Assembly: GCA_910592205.1 (NCBI GenBank) | Contig: CAJVPJ010000082.1 | Coordinates: 1-48,086 of the forward strand | DNA from: Paraglomus occultum | Taxonomy: Eukaryota > Glomeromycota > Glomeromycetes > Paraglomerales > Paraglomeraceae | Direction of reading: 5' to 3' | Length of the DNA stretch: 48,086 bases | Shown here: piece after piece, positions 48,045 to 48,086 of the stretch | Layout: each line of letters starts with the position of its first letter | Numbering within the stretch: the stretch's first letter is position 1 | Translations under genes and position numbers: made by a program | Notes under the pieces: model-generated | The model's database searches: none | What the model saw: the letters and a program-made list of their open reading frames with translations, nothing else | Told to the model about the DNA's origin: nothing

Positions 48045-48086
48045 TTTAGTGGTAGGAATATTTTCTTGTGGATTCCAATTCGAAAG

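Larger units (their letters stand above)
39491..48086. mobile_element. Putative tyrosine-recombinase mobile island (right end beyond window)
   Basis: The region begins where a Sel1 gene is interrupted and contains a tyrosine recombinase, two D5-C-terminal-like DNA-binding frames, a PD-(D/E)XK-like gene, a HTH-like ORF, an IQKKLGI-repeat gene, minisatellite and short palindromes. This set is unlike the housekeeping genes to the left. Whether it is one element or nested elements is not settled: AGGTTATG repeats in the same orientation at 39.5 and 46.8 kb could delimit a 7.3-kb unit, leaving the last D5-like gene outside it. Confidence 0.5.

Overview
This window looks like nuclear DNA of an early-diverging fungus, most likely an arbuscular-mycorrhizal (Glomeromycotina, Rhizophagus-like) species. 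The support is AT-rich sequence, genes split by many short GT-AG introns (about 40-130 nt), TKL-like kinases coupled to Sel1 repeats or Cys-rich modules, an Integrator subunit (INTS6), and debris of a Fanzor/TnpB-like nuclease. No database search was possible; gene models were spliced by eye and checked for reading-frame continuity and family motifs.

Left and central part (1-30 kb), mostly conserved genes: CDC48/p97 (minus, 1968-6020), a broken kinase 'A' (minus, 7218-9720), a kinase-Sel1 protein (minus, 10655-12791), an Mpv17/PMP22-family membrane protein (minus, 13637-14655), protein phosphatase inhibitor 2 (plus, 15169-16054), a Nudix/eIF2B-like fusion (minus, 16241-17798), a decayed Fanzor/TnpB-like fragment (minus, 18088-18532), INTS6 in 17 exons (plus, 19104-23963), TTI2 of the TTT complex (plus, 24162-26425) and a UBA-UAS-UBX Cdc48 adaptor (plus, 27665-29983). 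The window therefore holds both Cdc48 and one of its likely adaptors.

The 30-39 kb part is gene-poor, with a broken REXO4-like exonuclease and an intact kinase 'B' (plus, 33267-35815). B is a close paralogue of A in opposite orientation; the pair brackets about 23.5 kb of mostly housekeeping genes. Comparing A with B shows two frame-disrupting indels in A.

The 39.1-48.1 kb part is an accessory island that looks like a mobile element or nested elements. A Sel1-repeat pseudogene is cut by a perfect 32-bp palindrome. Then come AGGTTATG-type repeats, an ~85-bp minisatellite, a primase-D5-C-terminal-like fragment, a cluster of short palindromes, a HTH-like acidic ORF, a seven-exon gene with a PD-(D/E)XK-like signature, an intronless protein built of IQKKLGI repeats, a tyrosine recombinase, another copy of the AGGTTATG repeat, and a second, full-length D5-C-terminal-like protein reaching the window edge. 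Recombinase, replication-type DNA-binding domain and nuclease-like gene together are the best candidate here for an undescribed system.
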